From contig CP154437.1 of the NCBI GenBank assembly GCA_039516895.1, forward strand, positions 434,001-498,000: 64,000 bases of DNA, in the 5' to 3' direction. The position numbers and the translations under genes were made by a program. Below the pieces are notes generated by a model that ran no database searches, was not told the origin of the DNA, and was given only the letters and a program-made list of their open reading frames with translations. Shown in pieces: positions 9,931 to 19,665 of this stretch (positions are counted from its first letter, which is position 1; every line of letters begins with the position of its first letter). The stretch comes from Campylobacter coli. GTDB taxonomy: Bacteria > Campylobacterota > Campylobacteria > Campylobacterales > Campylobacteraceae.

Positions 9931-12015
9931 TCAGTTTTCTTTAAAAAGCTTAGAGGCTAGATAAGTTGCGCGACTTTGATCAGCATCTTTTTTAAGAGTT
10001 TTATAGATTTTACTGACATATTCTTCTAAAATTTGTTGTGAGTCAATCACTTTTTCATTGCTAGCAACTTTTGTATATTCTCCATCATTTTGAAGCTCGT
10101 AAGCAAGTAAATTATCGCTGAGTTGCAAGCGTAAGAATTGTGCTAATTTTGCTTTGCTTCTTTCATCATATATAGGAGTCATAAGTTCTAAACGACGCTC
10201 TAAATTTCTTGGCATCCAATCCGCACTTGATATAAAATAATTTGGCTCGCTGTGTTTAAAATAAAACACTCTAGCATGTTCTAAATATTTTCCTATAATA
10301 CTTCTAACGCGTATGTTTTTGCTGAATTCTTCATTAGGTTTCAAGCAGCAAATTCCACGAACGATAAGATCGATTTGAGTTCCTTTTATGCTAGCTCCAT
10401 AAAGAGCTTTTATGATATCGCTATCTACAAGAGAATTCATTTTTGCGATGATAACTCCTTCACTCCCCTTACTTGCCTCTAAAGCTATCATTTCTAGAAT
10501 TTTTTCCTTGATTTGATTTGGACTCATAGAGAGGGTTTGAAGGCGACGATTTTTACTAAATCCTGAAAGTATGTGAAAAAAGCTTGTTGTATCCCTTGCA
10601 AATTCAACTTTGCTCGTAAAATAACTTACATCGGTGTAGATTTTAGCACTGCTTGCATTATAATTTCCCGTGCTTAAATGCATATAAAATTTAAGCTTAT
10701 CGCCTTTTTTGCGTATAACTTGAGAAACTTTGGCATGAACTTTAAAGCCAGTGATTCCATAAATCACATGAGCTCCAGCATTTTCTAAAGCTTTTGCCCA
10801 GTGAAGATTGTTTTCCTCATCAAAGCGGGCTTTAAGTTCTACCATAACTGTAACTTGTATCCCATCGCTTGCTGCGTCGATTAAAGCTTGGACTATATTA
10901 GAGTTTTTCTCTACTCTATAAAGAGTCATTCTTATGGAAATAACCTCAGGATCCTTGCTTGCTTCTTTGATGAATTTATAAACAGGATCAAAGCTTTCAA
11001 AAGGTTGAATGATGAGTATATCTTCTTTATCTATCGCATCAAAGATGGATAAATTTTCATCAAAAGGTGGCAAGGTTTTGGGTGCATAAAGCGGGCTTAA
11101 AAGATGAGTAAAGGTTTTATTGCCAGCAATTTGCCAAAGGCTAGGAAGATTTAGTAAGATAGAATACTCATAAACATCCTTGTGGAAAATTTTCATATGG
11201 GTATTAAGAAATTCTACGATTTGTTCATCTGCGCCCTTTTGAATTTGCAATCTTACAAAAGCACCCTTTCTACGAAGTTTTAAGCCTTGCTCTAGTATCA
11301 TCATAAAATCATCAGCTTCTTCCTCTTCTATCACCATATCCGCATTTCTAGTTACTCTAAAAGCAGCCGAAGCAAGGAGTTTATAGCCAGGAAAAATTTC
11401 TTCTGTGTGTTTTTCCACTATGCTTTCAATTGGAACATAAACATTTGCACTCACTTCATAAAAACGAGGTAAAACTCTTGGAATTCGAATCATTCCAAAT
11501 TTGATAAGCTCAGGATGGGTTTTATCGCAAATTTTAACCGCTAAGGAAAATGAAAGATTGTTTAAATGTGGAAAAGGATGAGTTGCATCTACAGCGATTG
11601 GAACGATAACAGGAAAGATAGTAGAGAAAAAATATTCATCACATTTTTGTTTTAGGTTGTTGTCTAGATTTTCATAGCTTTTAATAAAAAGATTTTCTTT
11701 TTCAAGATCGCTTATAATTTCATTAAAATAATGCTCTAAAAGATCTTTTTCTTTGTGAAGATATTTGCGTATAGCTTTTAATTGTTGTAAAGGAGACATC
11801 TCATCGCTGCTGCTTATATTAACTCCAGCTGAGAAAAGTTGTTTTAATCCTGCAACGCGTATCATATAAAATTCATCCAAATTAGTACAATATATAGCTA
11901 CAAATTTAAGGCGTTCTAATAAAGGCAATGGACGCGAACATTGGTCTAGTACCCGTGAGTTAAAGCGTAGCCAAGAAAGTTCTCTATTTAAAAACATATT
12001 CGGATTTGTTTGCAT
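9931..12015 (-). CDS. ppk: Polyphosphate kinase 1
   Basis: Reversible transfer of the ATP gamma-phosphate onto polyphosphate. The frame stays open to 12090, but the start is placed at the ATG at 12015 ([19 protein letters not shown]) because AAGGAGT lies just upstream and this gives 694 residues. The four-domain PPK1 layout is present: the N-terminal helical domain with [10 protein letters not shown], the head domain, then two phospholipase D-like catalytic domains. The segment [16 protein letters not shown] contains the histidine expected to be phosphorylated, and [14 protein letters not shown] is the second conserved region. The 3' end lies five bases from the convergent tmRNA, so there is almost no space for separate terminators. 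Confidence 0.96.
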   Translation of the reverse strand: MQTNPNMFLNRELSWLRFNSRVLDQCSRPLPLLERLKFVAIYCTNLDEFYMIRVAGLKQLFSAGVNISSSDEMSPLQQLKAIRKYLHKEKDLLEHYFNEIISDLEKENLFIKSYENLDNNLKQKCDEYFFSTIFPVIVPIAVDATHPFPHLNNLSFSLAVKICDKTHPELIKFGMIRIPRVLPRFYEVSANVYVPIESIVEKHTEEIFPGYKLLASAAFRVTRNADMVIEEEEADDFMMILEQGLKLRRKGAFVRLQIQKGADEQIVEFLNTHMKIFHKDVYEYSILLNLPSLWQIAGNKTFTHLLSPLYAPKTLPPFDENLSIFDAIDKEDILIIQPFESFDPVYKFIKEASKDPEVISIRMTLYRVEKNSNIVQALIDAASDGIQVTVMVELKARFDEENNLHWAKALENAGAHVIYGITGFKVHAKVSQVIRKKGDKLKFYMHLSTGNYNASSAKIYTDVSYFTSKVEFARDTTSFFHILSGFSKNRRLQTLSMSPNQIKEKILEMIALEASKGSEGVIIAKMNSLVDSDIIKALYGASIKGTQIDLIVRGICCLKPNEEFSKNIRVRSIIGKYLEHARVFYFKHSEPNYFISSADWMPRNLERRLELMTPIYDERSKAKLAQFLRLQLSDNLLAYELQNDGEYTKVASNEKVIDSQQILEEYVSKIYKTLKKDADQSRATYLASKLFKEN

Positions 12016-12198
12016 TAAAACTCCTTTTTTTGGTGTTATTTTAACATTTATTTTTGAAAATAATGAGTTTTTTATAGAAATAAAATTCAAAATTTTTATT
12101 CTGGTTAATTAAGAGTAAATATATCTTTAAATTTATCTTAAAAAGCTATATGTTAAAATCACAATTTCATTTATTCTGAAAGTTTAAGGAGGAAAATT

Positions 12199-12690
12199 TT
12201 GAAAAAATCTTTGAATCTTTTTGGTATTTTTCTTGTTTTGCTTTTTGTGTTCTTTGCGGTAGGATTTTACACCTTTTATAATGCAAAAGGTACATCTTAC
12301 TTAAGTAATGCAAGTGAATCTTGTAATAATTGCCATATTATGAATGAGGTTTATAATGAATATATGGCAGGACCGCATGCACAAAAGGTAAAAGGAGAAG
12401 CTAGGGCAACCTGTGTTGATTGTCATTTACCCCATGGTTTTTTGGCTAAGTGGATAGCTAAAGCAGAGAGTGGTTTAAATCATGCTTATGCTTTTACTTT
12501 TAAACTCGATGAGCTTCCTACAAATTTGAGTGCGACTGAGAAAAGCAGAAAAATGATACAAGATAATTGTGTTCGCTGTCATGCTGATTTTGCTCAAACA
12601 GCCATCAATGCTACAACAAATCCACACGCAGACAAATCTTTAAAATGTGCTTCTTGTCATCAAGATGTGGGTCACAAACATGGAATTTAA
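12199..12690 (+). CDS. nrfH: Tetrahaem cytochrome c quinol dehydrogenase NrfH
   Basis: A 163-residue NapC/NirT-family membrane cytochrome that passes menaquinol electrons to NrfA on the periplasmic side. One N-terminal anchor helix (about 7-27) is followed by four CxxCH sites: C42-H46, C72-H76, C124-H128 and C150-H154. Length is typical for NrfH. It starts at TTG 12199, supported by a very strong AAGGAGG site; the codons after it read KKSLNLF. It lies 15 bases upstream of nrfA in an evident two-gene operon. Confidence 0.95.
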   Translation: MKKSLNLFGIFLVLLFVFFAVGFYTFYNAKGTSYLSNASESCNNCHIMNEVYNEYMAGPHAQKVKGEARATCVDCHLPHGFLAKWIAKAESGLNHAYAFTFKLDELPTNLSATEKSRKMIQDNCVRCHADFAQTAINATTNPHADKSLKCASCHQDVGHKHGI

Positions 12691-12705
12691 TTAAGGAGAA
12701 ATTGA

Positions 12706-14538
12706 ATGAAAAAAAATTTTTTACGCTTAGCTATCGTTGTTTTAGTTTTGCTTATAGTGGGAGTTTTATGGCTCAATAATGATATAAATCAAAAAAAAGA
12801 AGACGAGGCAAATAAAAATGCCATTGCTGCAAATGCGGATTTTTCTTTACTTAGCGATGATAATCCAAATTTTGAAAGATGGGGGAAAGTTTTTCCAGAA
12901 CAACTTAAAATGTATTTAACAGTTGAAGAAGAAGAACCTAAGGCTACTGAATTTGGGGGTAATTTATCTTATTCAAAACTTATTCGTTTTCCTCAATTAA
13001 CTATACTTTGGGCCGGATATCCTTTCAGTCTTGATTTTAACGAAGAAAGAGGGCATTTTTGGGTTCAAGTAGATCAAATGAAAACCGCAAGAAATAATAA
13101 AGATTTTCTTAATGCTCACGGACTTAAAGCATTTAAGGGTCAGCCAGCAGCTTGTATGAATTGTCATAGTGGATGGACTCCATGGCTTATTAATAATATT
13201 GCAAAGGGAGATTTTGTCGCATTTAACTCTACAAATTATTGGACTATGATTAAAAATGTTCCAGCTGTTGATGGTATAGTAGAAAATTCTCCAGAGCATG
13301 CAGGACCGCATGGTGGTAAAAGAATGGGTGTTACTTGTGCAGATTGTCATAATCCAAATGATATGAGTTTAAGACTTACTCGTCCTGCTGCAATTAATGC
13401 TTTGGTTGCTAGAGGCTATGAAAAAGATCCAGTACAAGGCGTAAAAGCTACAAGAGAAGAGATGAGAACTTTAGTTTGTTCACAATGCCATGTTGAGTAT
13501 TATTTTAAACCAACAGGAGAAAAAGTAAAAGTAATGGGTGAAACCATTGTTGATGATAGCTCTAAAAAATGGTGGGATGGTACTCAAAAGAATTATGATG
13601 AATATGAATTTTGGAGAGATGGCAACAAGCCAAAAGAAATTGAAGCTAATGGTATTATGTTAACATTCCCATGGAGCGAATGGAAAAAAGGTCAGCCTTT
13701 TAGAATTGAAATGCTAGATGATTATTATGAAAAAGTTCGCAATGTATTTGGTGCAGATTTCACTCATAAATTAACAGGTGCTCCAATCATTAAAATTCAA
13801 CACCCTGAAAGTGAGCTTTATAGTGGCGGTGTACATGCTGCTAATGGAGTAAGTTGTGCTGATTGTCATATGCCTTATGTTAGAGAAGGTGCTAAGAAAA
13901 TTTCTCAACACAATATCACTTCTCCATTAAGAGATATTAATTCTGCTTGTAAAACTTGCCATAAACAAAGCGAGGATTATTTAAGAGCTCAAGTTCGTGA
14001 TATACAAAATAGCGTAGCACACGATCAAAGAACAGCTGAATATGCTATCGTTAGCTTAATCATGGATACTAAAAAATTACGCGATGAGCTAGGAAATATG
14101 GAGAAATTCCAAACTGATGGTAAGGCTGATGCTAACAAGATCAGTGAAGAACTTAAAGAAGTTTTAGAACTTCACCGCAAATCTCAAATGAGAGCTGATT
14201 TTGTTAATGCTGAAAATTCAACAGGTTTCCACAATCCTCGTGAGGCTTCAAGAATGCTTTTACAAGCTGTAGATATGGCTAAAACAGGACAAATTAAACT
14301 TATAGAAATTGCTAATGCTAATGGCATTAATGATTTTAAAACTTCAAATTTAGGTTTTGAAGATATACAAAAATTCAATCCTGGAGAGCTTTATTATAAA
14401 GTAGATGTTAATGGACATAAAGCAGGGGAGCGTTATTATGGTGATGAAATAGAAGTAAATGGCAATCCTCCAAAAGAACTTTTAGAACACGATAAAAACC
14501 TTGCTCCGTATAATTATCAAGTTATTGATAAAAAATAA
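12706..14538 (+). CDS. nrfA: Pentahaem cytochrome c nitrite reductase NrfA
   Basis: Periplasmic six-electron reduction of nitrite to ammonia; also linked to nitric oxide tolerance in Campylobacter. A 610-residue protein with an uncleaved-anchor or signal segment (8-24). Five haem sites: C150-H154 (ACMNCHSG), C211-H215, C258-H262, C384-H388 and C415-H419. The first, active-site haem motif is CxxCH, not the CxxCK of E. coli and Wolinella NrfA. VEYYFK after haem 3 provides the conserved tyrosine region. The C-terminal region after haem 5 is about 190 residues, so the protein is longer than the usual 480-510. It forms an operon with nrfH and is followed by an intrinsic terminator. Confidence 0.96.
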   Translation: MKKNFLRLAIVVLVLLIVGVLWLNNDINQKKEDEANKNAIAANADFSLLSDDNPNFERWGKVFPEQLKMYLTVEEEEPKATEFGGNLSYSKLIRFPQLTILWAGYPFSLDFNEERGHFWVQVDQMKTARNNKDFLNAHGLKAFKGQPAACMNCHSGWTPWLINNIAKGDFVAFNSTNYWTMIKNVPAVDGIVENSPEHAGPHGGKRMGVTCADCHNPNDMSLRLTRPAAINALVARGYEKDPVQGVKATREEMRTLVCSQCHVEYYFKPTGEKVKVMGETIVDDSSKKWWDGTQKNYDEYEFWRDGNKPKEIEANGIMLTFPWSEWKKGQPFRIEMLDDYYEKVRNVFGADFTHKLTGAPIIKIQHPESELYSGGVHAANGVSCADCHMPYVREGAKKISQHNITSPLRDINSACKTCHKQSEDYLRAQVRDIQNSVAHDQRTAEYAIVSLIMDTKKLRDELGNMEKFQTDGKADANKISEELKEVLELHRKSQMRADFVNAENSTGFHNPREASRMLLQAVDMAKTGQIKLIEIANANGINDFKTSNLGFEDIQKFNPGELYYKVDVNGHKAGERYYGDEIEVNGNPPKELLEHDKNLAPYNYQVIDKK

Positions 14539-14543
14539 TTCTT

Positions 14544-14569
14544 AAAAGCCCTATATTTTAGGGCTTTTT
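14544..14569 (+). terminator. Intrinsic terminator of nrfHA
   Basis: A ten-base-pair stem, AAAAGCCCTA/TAGGGCTTTT, with a five-base loop ends in a T-run, starting five bases after the nrfA stop. Confidence 0.9.
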
Positions 14570-14570
14570 A

Positions 14571-15000
14571 TATCCTTCAAGTAAATTCTATATTTTTTTA
14601 TGCGCTGTGTTTAAGTGATGCGATATTTATAAAAGTAAAATTTTAATCTACAATTTGGCTTTAGATTATAAAGCATTATCATGTATAAGCTTTATAAAAA
14701 AAGATAAGAGTATGTAAAATAGATAATTTAAGCTTATATTTTTAATGTATTTTTTAGCATTTTAAAATCAGAAATAAATAGCTTAATCTTGTAAAATATA
14801 AAATTAAATACGCTCCAATAAAGAGTTTTTATAATTTTAAAATGCTATATTGTTTAGCTGATTAAAGTAGGGATAAAATTTAATTTTTTAGATATTTTTA
14901 TGCAAAGTAATATTAAAGATTAAAAATACCGCTTAAAATATCAAGATCATTGATTTGAAATTGTGTTTAAATCATGGGATTATAAATTTTTGAAAGTCAG
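14571..15000. other. AT-rich 430-base spacer without a recognisable gene
   Basis: I find no open frame of useful length, RNA gene or clear repeat here. The stretch is very AT-rich with scattered TATAAT/TAAAAT-like motifs. It separates the plus-strand nrfHA operon from the minus-strand tRNA-Ser and PepSY gene, so it is a convergent gap that would need no promoter. It may be decayed coding sequence; I see no residual similarity to name. Confidence 0.5.
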
Positions 15001-15091
15001 TGGCGGACAGAGAGGGATTTGAACCCTCGAGACCCGATTAAGATCTGCACCCTTAGCAGGGGTGTGGTTTCAGCCGCTCACCCATCTGTCC
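15001..15091 (-). tRNA. tRNA-Ser (anticodon GCU)
   Basis: The reverse complement begins GGACAGATGGGTGAGCGGCT, has anticodon GCT in an ACCCCTGCTAAGGGT stem-loop and a long class II variable arm (TGCAGATCTTAATCGGGTC region). It ends with TTCAAATCC, the closing CTGTCC, G discriminator and an encoded CCA (15001-15003). The long variable arm and the anticodon make this serine AGY-reading tRNA. Confidence 0.95.
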
Positions 15092-15158
15092 AATAAATTA
15101 AAGTGTGATTATATAAAAAATTAGATAATACCTAGCTTAAAAAAGCTAGATAAAAAAA

Positions 15159-15713
15159 TTAAAGGCTAAGATAAGCTAAAAATATAGTGATAACAACCCC
15201 AGCTCCAAGCGTTGCGAGCTGTTTTTGTCTGTCTTTTTTGCTAGCAAATAAAGTAATTATAAGACCTGAAATATAGAGCAAAAATAAAGCAATACCAAAA
15301 CCTATGCTAAGCACAGAAAAATACCAAGCGCCTTTATCTTTATGAAGCATGATCATATCGCCTAGTAAAGATCTAGTTTTAAGAGTTATTGCATACTCGT
15401 TTTGAGTAACAAGAGCTATATTTGCACTATAATGTGCTCCACCTATGGTTATACCCTTATCTTTGCTTTCAATAACTTCAGTATTAGATGGAATTTTTAA
15501 ATTGTTTTCTTGTAGGTATTGGATGAGTGCATCTTTTTCTTTACCAACTTCTATATTTTTTACAAGTTTATAATTTTCTACCTTTAAGCCTGTATCTTGA
15601 TCGGCTCCAAAGATATAAACAATCCCTGTAAGTGCAAAAAGTACAGCACAGGGTAAGAAAAATAAACTCACATAAATGTGAATTTGTCTAAATAATTTGT
15701 TTTTGTTAATCAT
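15159..15713 (-). CDS. PepSY-associated membrane protein
   Basis: A 184-residue protein with an N-terminal helix (about 11-33, FRQIHIYVSLFFLPCAVLFALTG), a periplasmic PepSY-like segment (about 40-120) and two C-terminal helices (about 130-152, 163-183). The N-terminal RxxHxYxSL pattern and MLHKDKGAWY are typical of PepSY_TM proteins, which often act with iron uptake or ferric reduction. It has an excellent AAAGGAGAG site before the ATG. It lies downstream of ceuE on the same strand, 164 bases away; a GATTATC half-site at 15728-15734 hints at Fur control but is not a full box. Role in iron metabolism is inferred from context. Confidence 0.7.
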   Translation of the reverse strand: MINKNKLFRQIHIYVSLFFLPCAVLFALTGIVYIFGADQDTGLKVENYKLVKNIEVGKEKDALIQYLQENNLKIPSNTEVIESKDKGITIGGAHYSANIALVTQNEYAITLKTRSLLGDMIMLHKDKGAWYFSVLSIGFGIALFLLYISGLIITLFASKKDRQKQLATLGAGVVITIFLAYLSL

Positions 15714-15877
15714 TTTCTCTCCTTTTTGATTATCAATTTGTATAGTATTTTGACAAAAGAATGTGAAGCGAAAGTGAATTTTTTATAGTAGATATAAACT
15801 TAAATTTATTTTAATATTTGTTAATGTTGGTTAGATTTAGTTAGGGTGTAAGAGGAGTTTATCCTCTTACAAATAGT

Positions 15878-16867
15878 TTATTTAATGGCGTTTGTTACTT
15901 CTAAAATCATGGTTTTTAGTGATTCTAATCCATTGCCACTTGCTAGATACCAGTATTCAGGATCAAGATAAATGATTTTATTATTTGTAGCAGCGTTAGT
16001 TTTAGCCACAAGAGCATTATCAAGTATACCTTGTGCGCGTTCTTTGTTGCCTACGATGATATTTCTATCGACTACAAATAGATAATCAGGATTTTTTTCT
16101 AGTATAAATTCAGAATTAATGCTTTTTCCATGTGTACCCACTTTTACATTTTCATCCACAGCATTAATACCTAAAACATCGTGAATGATTCCAAAGCGAG
16201 ATTGAGGTCCAAAAGCAGAAATTTTGTTAGAATTTGTTAGAACAATAAGAGCTCTTTTGTCTTCATCTACTATGCTTTTTGCTTGCTCTATCTCATTTTT
16301 AATATCTGCAATTTTTTCAGAAGCTTCTTTTTCTAAGCCATAAAGTTTTGCAACGCTTAAAACATTATTTTCAAAAGAGCTTAAGAAATTCGCATTGTCA
16401 AGTCCTACAAACATAGTTGGAGCGATTTCTTTTAATTTTTCATAGAATTTGCTTTGGCGTCCAGAAATGATAATAAGATCAGGTTTTAAAGCGTTAATAG
16501 CTTCAAAATCAACTTGCTGAACCCCACCTACGCTAGGTTTATCTTTAAATTGTTGTAAGTATTTTGGCAAGTTTTTAGCTGGAACTCCTGCAACATTATC
16601 GTTAAGTCTTAGAGCATGAAAAGTATCTAAAATTCCAAGATCTAAAATCACAACCTTAGATGGATTTTTAGGAATTTTGTTTTCACCTAGACTATCTTTT
16701 ACCAAAAAGCTATCGCCCTCATCACTCATGCTAATAGGTATAACTTTTACCGTAGTGCTAGTTTTTGTTGCGGCGCTTGCGTTATTTTCATTAGATTTTG
16801 AATCGCAAGCCGTTAAAATTAGACTTAAAAAAAATGCAAAAAATGCAAAAACTAAAGATTTTTTCAT
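15878..16867 (-). CDS. ceuE: Ferric siderophore-binding lipoprotein CeuE
   Basis: Periplasmic substrate-binding protein of the Ceu iron importer, which handles catecholate siderophores and their linear breakdown products. The start is set at 16867 (MKKSLVFAFF) because AAGGAGA precedes it; an in-frame start ten codons earlier lacks one. The signal peptide ends in a lipobox with the lipidated Cys at 21 (LILTAC). H246 in VGTHGKS and Y307 in DPEYWYLAS correspond to the two side chains known to bind iron directly in Campylobacter CeuE (His227 and Tyr288, mature numbering). It is the last gene of ceuBCDE. Confidence 0.96.
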   Translation of the reverse strand: MKKSLVFAFFAFFLSLILTACDSKSNENNASAATKTSTTVKVIPISMSDEGDSFLVKDSLGENKIPKNPSKVVILDLGILDTFHALRLNDNVAGVPAKNLPKYLQQFKDKPSVGGVQQVDFEAINALKPDLIIISGRQSKFYEKLKEIAPTMFVGLDNANFLSSFENNVLSVAKLYGLEKEASEKIADIKNEIEQAKSIVDEDKRALIVLTNSNKISAFGPQSRFGIIHDVLGINAVDENVKVGTHGKSINSEFILEKNPDYLFVVDRNIIVGNKERAQGILDNALVAKTNAATNNKIIYLDPEYWYLASGNGLESLKTMILEVTNAIK

Positions 16868-16881
16868 ATATTCTCCTTTAT

Positions 16882-17637
16882 TTAGAAATAAATACAAATT
16901 TTTTTCCCATCAATCTGACTTACAGGGATATCCATATCATAAATTTGTCTTAAAACATCTTCGTGGATAATTTCATCTTTTAATCCCTGTTTTAAAAGTT
17001 TTCCATTTTTTAGGGCTATAATTTCATCAGAATAAATCGAAGCAAAATTGATATCGTGAAGCACAACAGCTATGCTTTTGTTAAAGTCTTTTACTAAATT
17101 TTTCATAAGTTGCATGATTTGCACACTGTGTTTCATATCAAGATTGTTAAGAGGTTCATCAAACATGATAAATTCAGTATCTTGAGCGATAATCATCGCT
17201 ATAAAAGCTCTTTGTTTTTGTCCCCCGCTTAAGCTGTCTAAAAATTCATTTCTTAGAGAATTAAGTCCCATATACTCAAGCGCTTCATCGATTTTTATTT
17301 TATCGTTTGCATTGAGCCTTCCTTGAGAGTGCGGAAAGCGTCCAAATGCGACTAATTCTTCAACTTTTAATCTTAAATTGATATGATTTTGTTGTTTAAG
17401 AATGGAAATTTTTTGCGCAAGATCTTGTTCTTTATATAGTGTTAAATCCATACCATCGATATAGATTCGCCCGCTATCAGGTTTGATTAAACGGCTTGCA
17501 AGGGCTAAAAGAGTAGATTTTCCTGCTCCATTTGCTCCTATAATAGAAGTGATTTTTCCTTTGTGAAAATCGATGCTAAGATCTGAAATAATAGCTTTTT
17601 TATCGTAGCATTTAGTGATATTTTGTAATCTTATCAT
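16882..17637 (-). CDS. ceuD: Iron-siderophore ABC transporter ATPase CeuD
   Basis: A 251-residue FecE/FepC-type ATPase powering the CeuBC permease. Walker A is GANGAGKST (about 34-42), the signature is LSGGQKQR, Walker B IMFDEP and the H-loop VLHD. Its ATG overlaps the ceuC stop in an ATGA arrangement, implying translational coupling. ceuE follows 14 bases downstream. Confidence 0.96.
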   Translation of the reverse strand: MIRLQNITKCYDKKAIISDLSIDFHKGKITSIIGANGAGKSTLLALASRLIKPDSGRIYIDGMDLTLYKEQDLAQKISILKQQNHINLRLKVEELVAFGRFPHSQGRLNANDKIKIDEALEYMGLNSLRNEFLDSLSGGQKQRAFIAMIIAQDTEFIMFDEPLNNLDMKHSVQIMQLMKNLVKDFNKSIAVVLHDINFASIYSDEIIALKNGKLLKQGLKDEIIHEDVLRQIYDMDIPVSQIDGKKICIYF

Positions 17638-18572
17638 AATTTATTGCCCTTTAATACAAGATAGATAAAATATATTCCACCTAGAAAATTGATAATAACG
17701 CTTATAGTTGTATTGTAATCAAAAACCCTAGAGACAAAAAACACTCCCCCAAGCAAAGCTAAAATGCTAATGAGCACGCAAGCAAGTAGTAAAATACTAT
17801 GTTTAGAGGTTTTGAAAAGTTCGTAAGTGATATTTACTACCAAAAGTCCTAAGAAGGTGATAGGGCCCACAAGCGCTGTGCTAATAGAGGTTAAAATAGC
17901 AATTATTATCATAAGGTGTTTTGAAATTTTTTGATAGTTTATCCCTAGATTGATAGATAAATCCTTGCCTAAGCTTAAAGGATCTAAGAATTTCATATAA
18001 CGAAAAATCCAAACAAAACTAAGCAAAGTAACGATATAAGCAAGAGCTAAAACATCAAAGGCTACATTATCAAAGCTTGCAAACATTCTTCCTTGGATAA
18101 CCATAAATTCATCAGGATCGATAAGAATTTCAAAAAAAGAGCTTAAGGTGCTAAAAAGCGTTCCAAAAATCAAGCCTAAAAGCATGATAAGATAAATACT
18201 TTTGTCGCTACTAAAAAGAATTTTATAAAGCCCTAAAGAAAATACAACCATACAAGCTAGAGTGATTAAAAAATTAATATCATTTTTATATACGCTCAAA
18301 TTTGCAGAACCCAAAGAAAAGACAAGGGCGCTTTGAAGAAGCATATATAAAGAATCTAAGCCTATGATAGCAGGGGTTAAAATTTTGTTATTGCAAAGAG
18401 TTTGAAAAATTATAGTTGATACAGCTATACAAATAGCCACTATAACAATAGCTGCGATTTGCAAAGAGCGATTTTTTAATGCGTATTCATCAAAATCTTT
18501 TAAACCTGCAAATATAAAAACAAGTGCCATTATAAGAGTTATAAAACTCAAGATTAAGATTTTTTTACGCAT
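17634..18572 (-). CDS. ceuC: Iron-siderophore ABC permease CeuC
   Basis: A 312-residue FecCD-family permease subunit with about nine or ten hydrophobic segments. LVGPITFLGLLVVNITYEL is the family's conserved cytoplasmic-loop region that contacts the ATPase. It pairs with CeuB. It overlaps ceuB by eight bases and ceuD by four. Confidence 0.94.
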   Translation of the reverse strand: MRKKILILSFITLIMALVFIFAGLKDFDEYALKNRSLQIAAIVIVAICIAVSTIIFQTLCNNKILTPAIIGLDSLYMLLQSALVFSLGSANLSVYKNDINFLITLACMVVFSLGLYKILFSSDKSIYLIMLLGLIFGTLFSTLSSFFEILIDPDEFMVIQGRMFASFDNVAFDVLALAYIVTLLSFVWIFRYMKFLDPLSLGKDLSINLGINYQKISKHLMIIIAILTSISTALVGPITFLGLLVVNITYELFKTSKHSILLLACVLISILALLGGVFFVSRVFDYNTTISVIINFLGGIYFIYLVLKGNKL

Positions 18573-19533
18573 AAGTTTTCCTTTTGAGTAAAAGAAAAAT
18601 AAAGATCAAAGATCCTAAAACACCCGCAGTTATGCTTAATGGCATTTCAAAAGGAAAAATCACAAGCCTTGAGATAATATCGCAAATAAGCAAAAACAAA
18701 GCCCCACATAATGCTATATAGATGAGATTTTTCTTAAGATTATCCCCGCGATAAATGGCAACAAGATTAGGGATAATAAGACCTAAAAAAGGTATAACTC
18801 CAACACTTACAATCACCACACTAGTGATAATAGAAACTATTATTAAACCTAAAAATAAGATTGTATTATAAGAAACCCCAAGATTTAAAGCAAGATCTTC
18901 TCCCATACCTGCTATAGTGATTTTATGAGCTAGAAAATAAGCAAGTATAAAAAGCGGTAAAGAAATATAAAGCAATTCATAATTTCCCTGCATAACATTT
19001 GCCATGCTGCCTTGTAGCCAACCTTGGATATTTTGTATATAATTTAAAGCATAGGCAAAAAAAGTGGTTATAGCATTTATAATCCCGCCAAACATTAAGC
19101 CTATCAAAGGCACGAAAATCACATCTTTGAGTTTGATTTTTCTTAAAATTTGGATAAATATAAAAGAGCCTAAAAGTGCGAAAATAGATGCGATGAGGGC
19201 TTGGGTAAAAAAAGAGGCTCCTGCAAAAAATATTAAAGAAATCAATATACCAAATTTAGCACAATCCATAGTCCCTGCAGTTGTTGGGGAAACAAATTTA
19301 TTTTGTGTGAGTTGTTGCATGATGAGTCCGCATATACTAAGACTCATACCTGTGAGTAAAATTGCGATAAGTCGTGGAATTCTTGTAAGCAAAATGATTT
19401 CAAGCTGGGTAGCGCTGAGTGAAAAAATATCGTCTAAATTGATACGAATAACCCCTATAAATAAGCTTAATATTCCAAAAATGACAAGTAAGATTAAAAG
19501 AATATTTAAACTAAACAAGTGTTTAAAAAGCAA
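18565..19533 (-). CDS. ceuB: Iron-siderophore ABC permease CeuB
   Basis: A FecCD-family permease, first gene of ceuBCDE. I set the start at TTG 19533 (322 residues, LFKHLFSLN after the initiator), because TAAGGA (19539-19544) is correctly spaced in front of it. An upstream ATG at 19563 would put translation through the Fur box and has no ribosome site. It contains the conserved VSVGVIPFLGLIIPNLVA loop. A Fur box lies immediately upstream. Confidence 0.93.
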   Translation of the reverse strand: MLFKHLFSLNILLILLVIFGILSLFIGVIRINLDDIFSLSATQLEIILLTRIPRLIAILLTGMSLSICGLIMQQLTQNKFVSPTTAGTMDCAKFGILISLIFFAGASFFTQALIASIFALLGSFIFIQILRKIKLKDVIFVPLIGLMFGGIINAITTFFAYALNYIQNIQGWLQGSMANVMQGNYELLYISLPLFILAYFLAHKITIAGMGEDLALNLGVSYNTILFLGLIIVSIITSVVIVSVGVIPFLGLIIPNLVAIYRGDNLKKNLIYIALCGALFLLICDIISRLVIFPFEMPLSITAGVLGSLIFIFLLLKRKTYA

Positions 19534-19547
19534 TTTTTTCCTTATAG

Positions 19548-19562
19548 TAATAATAATTATCA
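19548..19562 (-). promoter_or_regulatory. Fur box upstream of ceuB
   Basis: Plus-strand TAATAATAATTATCA matches the 7-1-7 Fur consensus TGATAATNATTATCA at 13 of the 14 specified positions. It sits just upstream of the ceuB ribosome-binding site, so iron-bound Fur there would block transcription of ceuBCDE. Iron repression of this operon is established in Campylobacter. Confidence 0.8.
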
Positions 19563-19665
19563 AAAATAAAATCGTATTTTAAAATAAAATAATTTAAAAA
19601 ACTATAAAAATTTGTAAAATCTCAATCAATTGTTTTAATTTAATTTATAAAAAAGAAAATTAAAT

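Noticed and set aside
14571-15000. Hidden gene or small RNA in the nrfA/tRNA-Ser gap
   Set aside because: No open frame, hairpin with T-run (beyond the nrfA terminator) or recognisable remnant was found.
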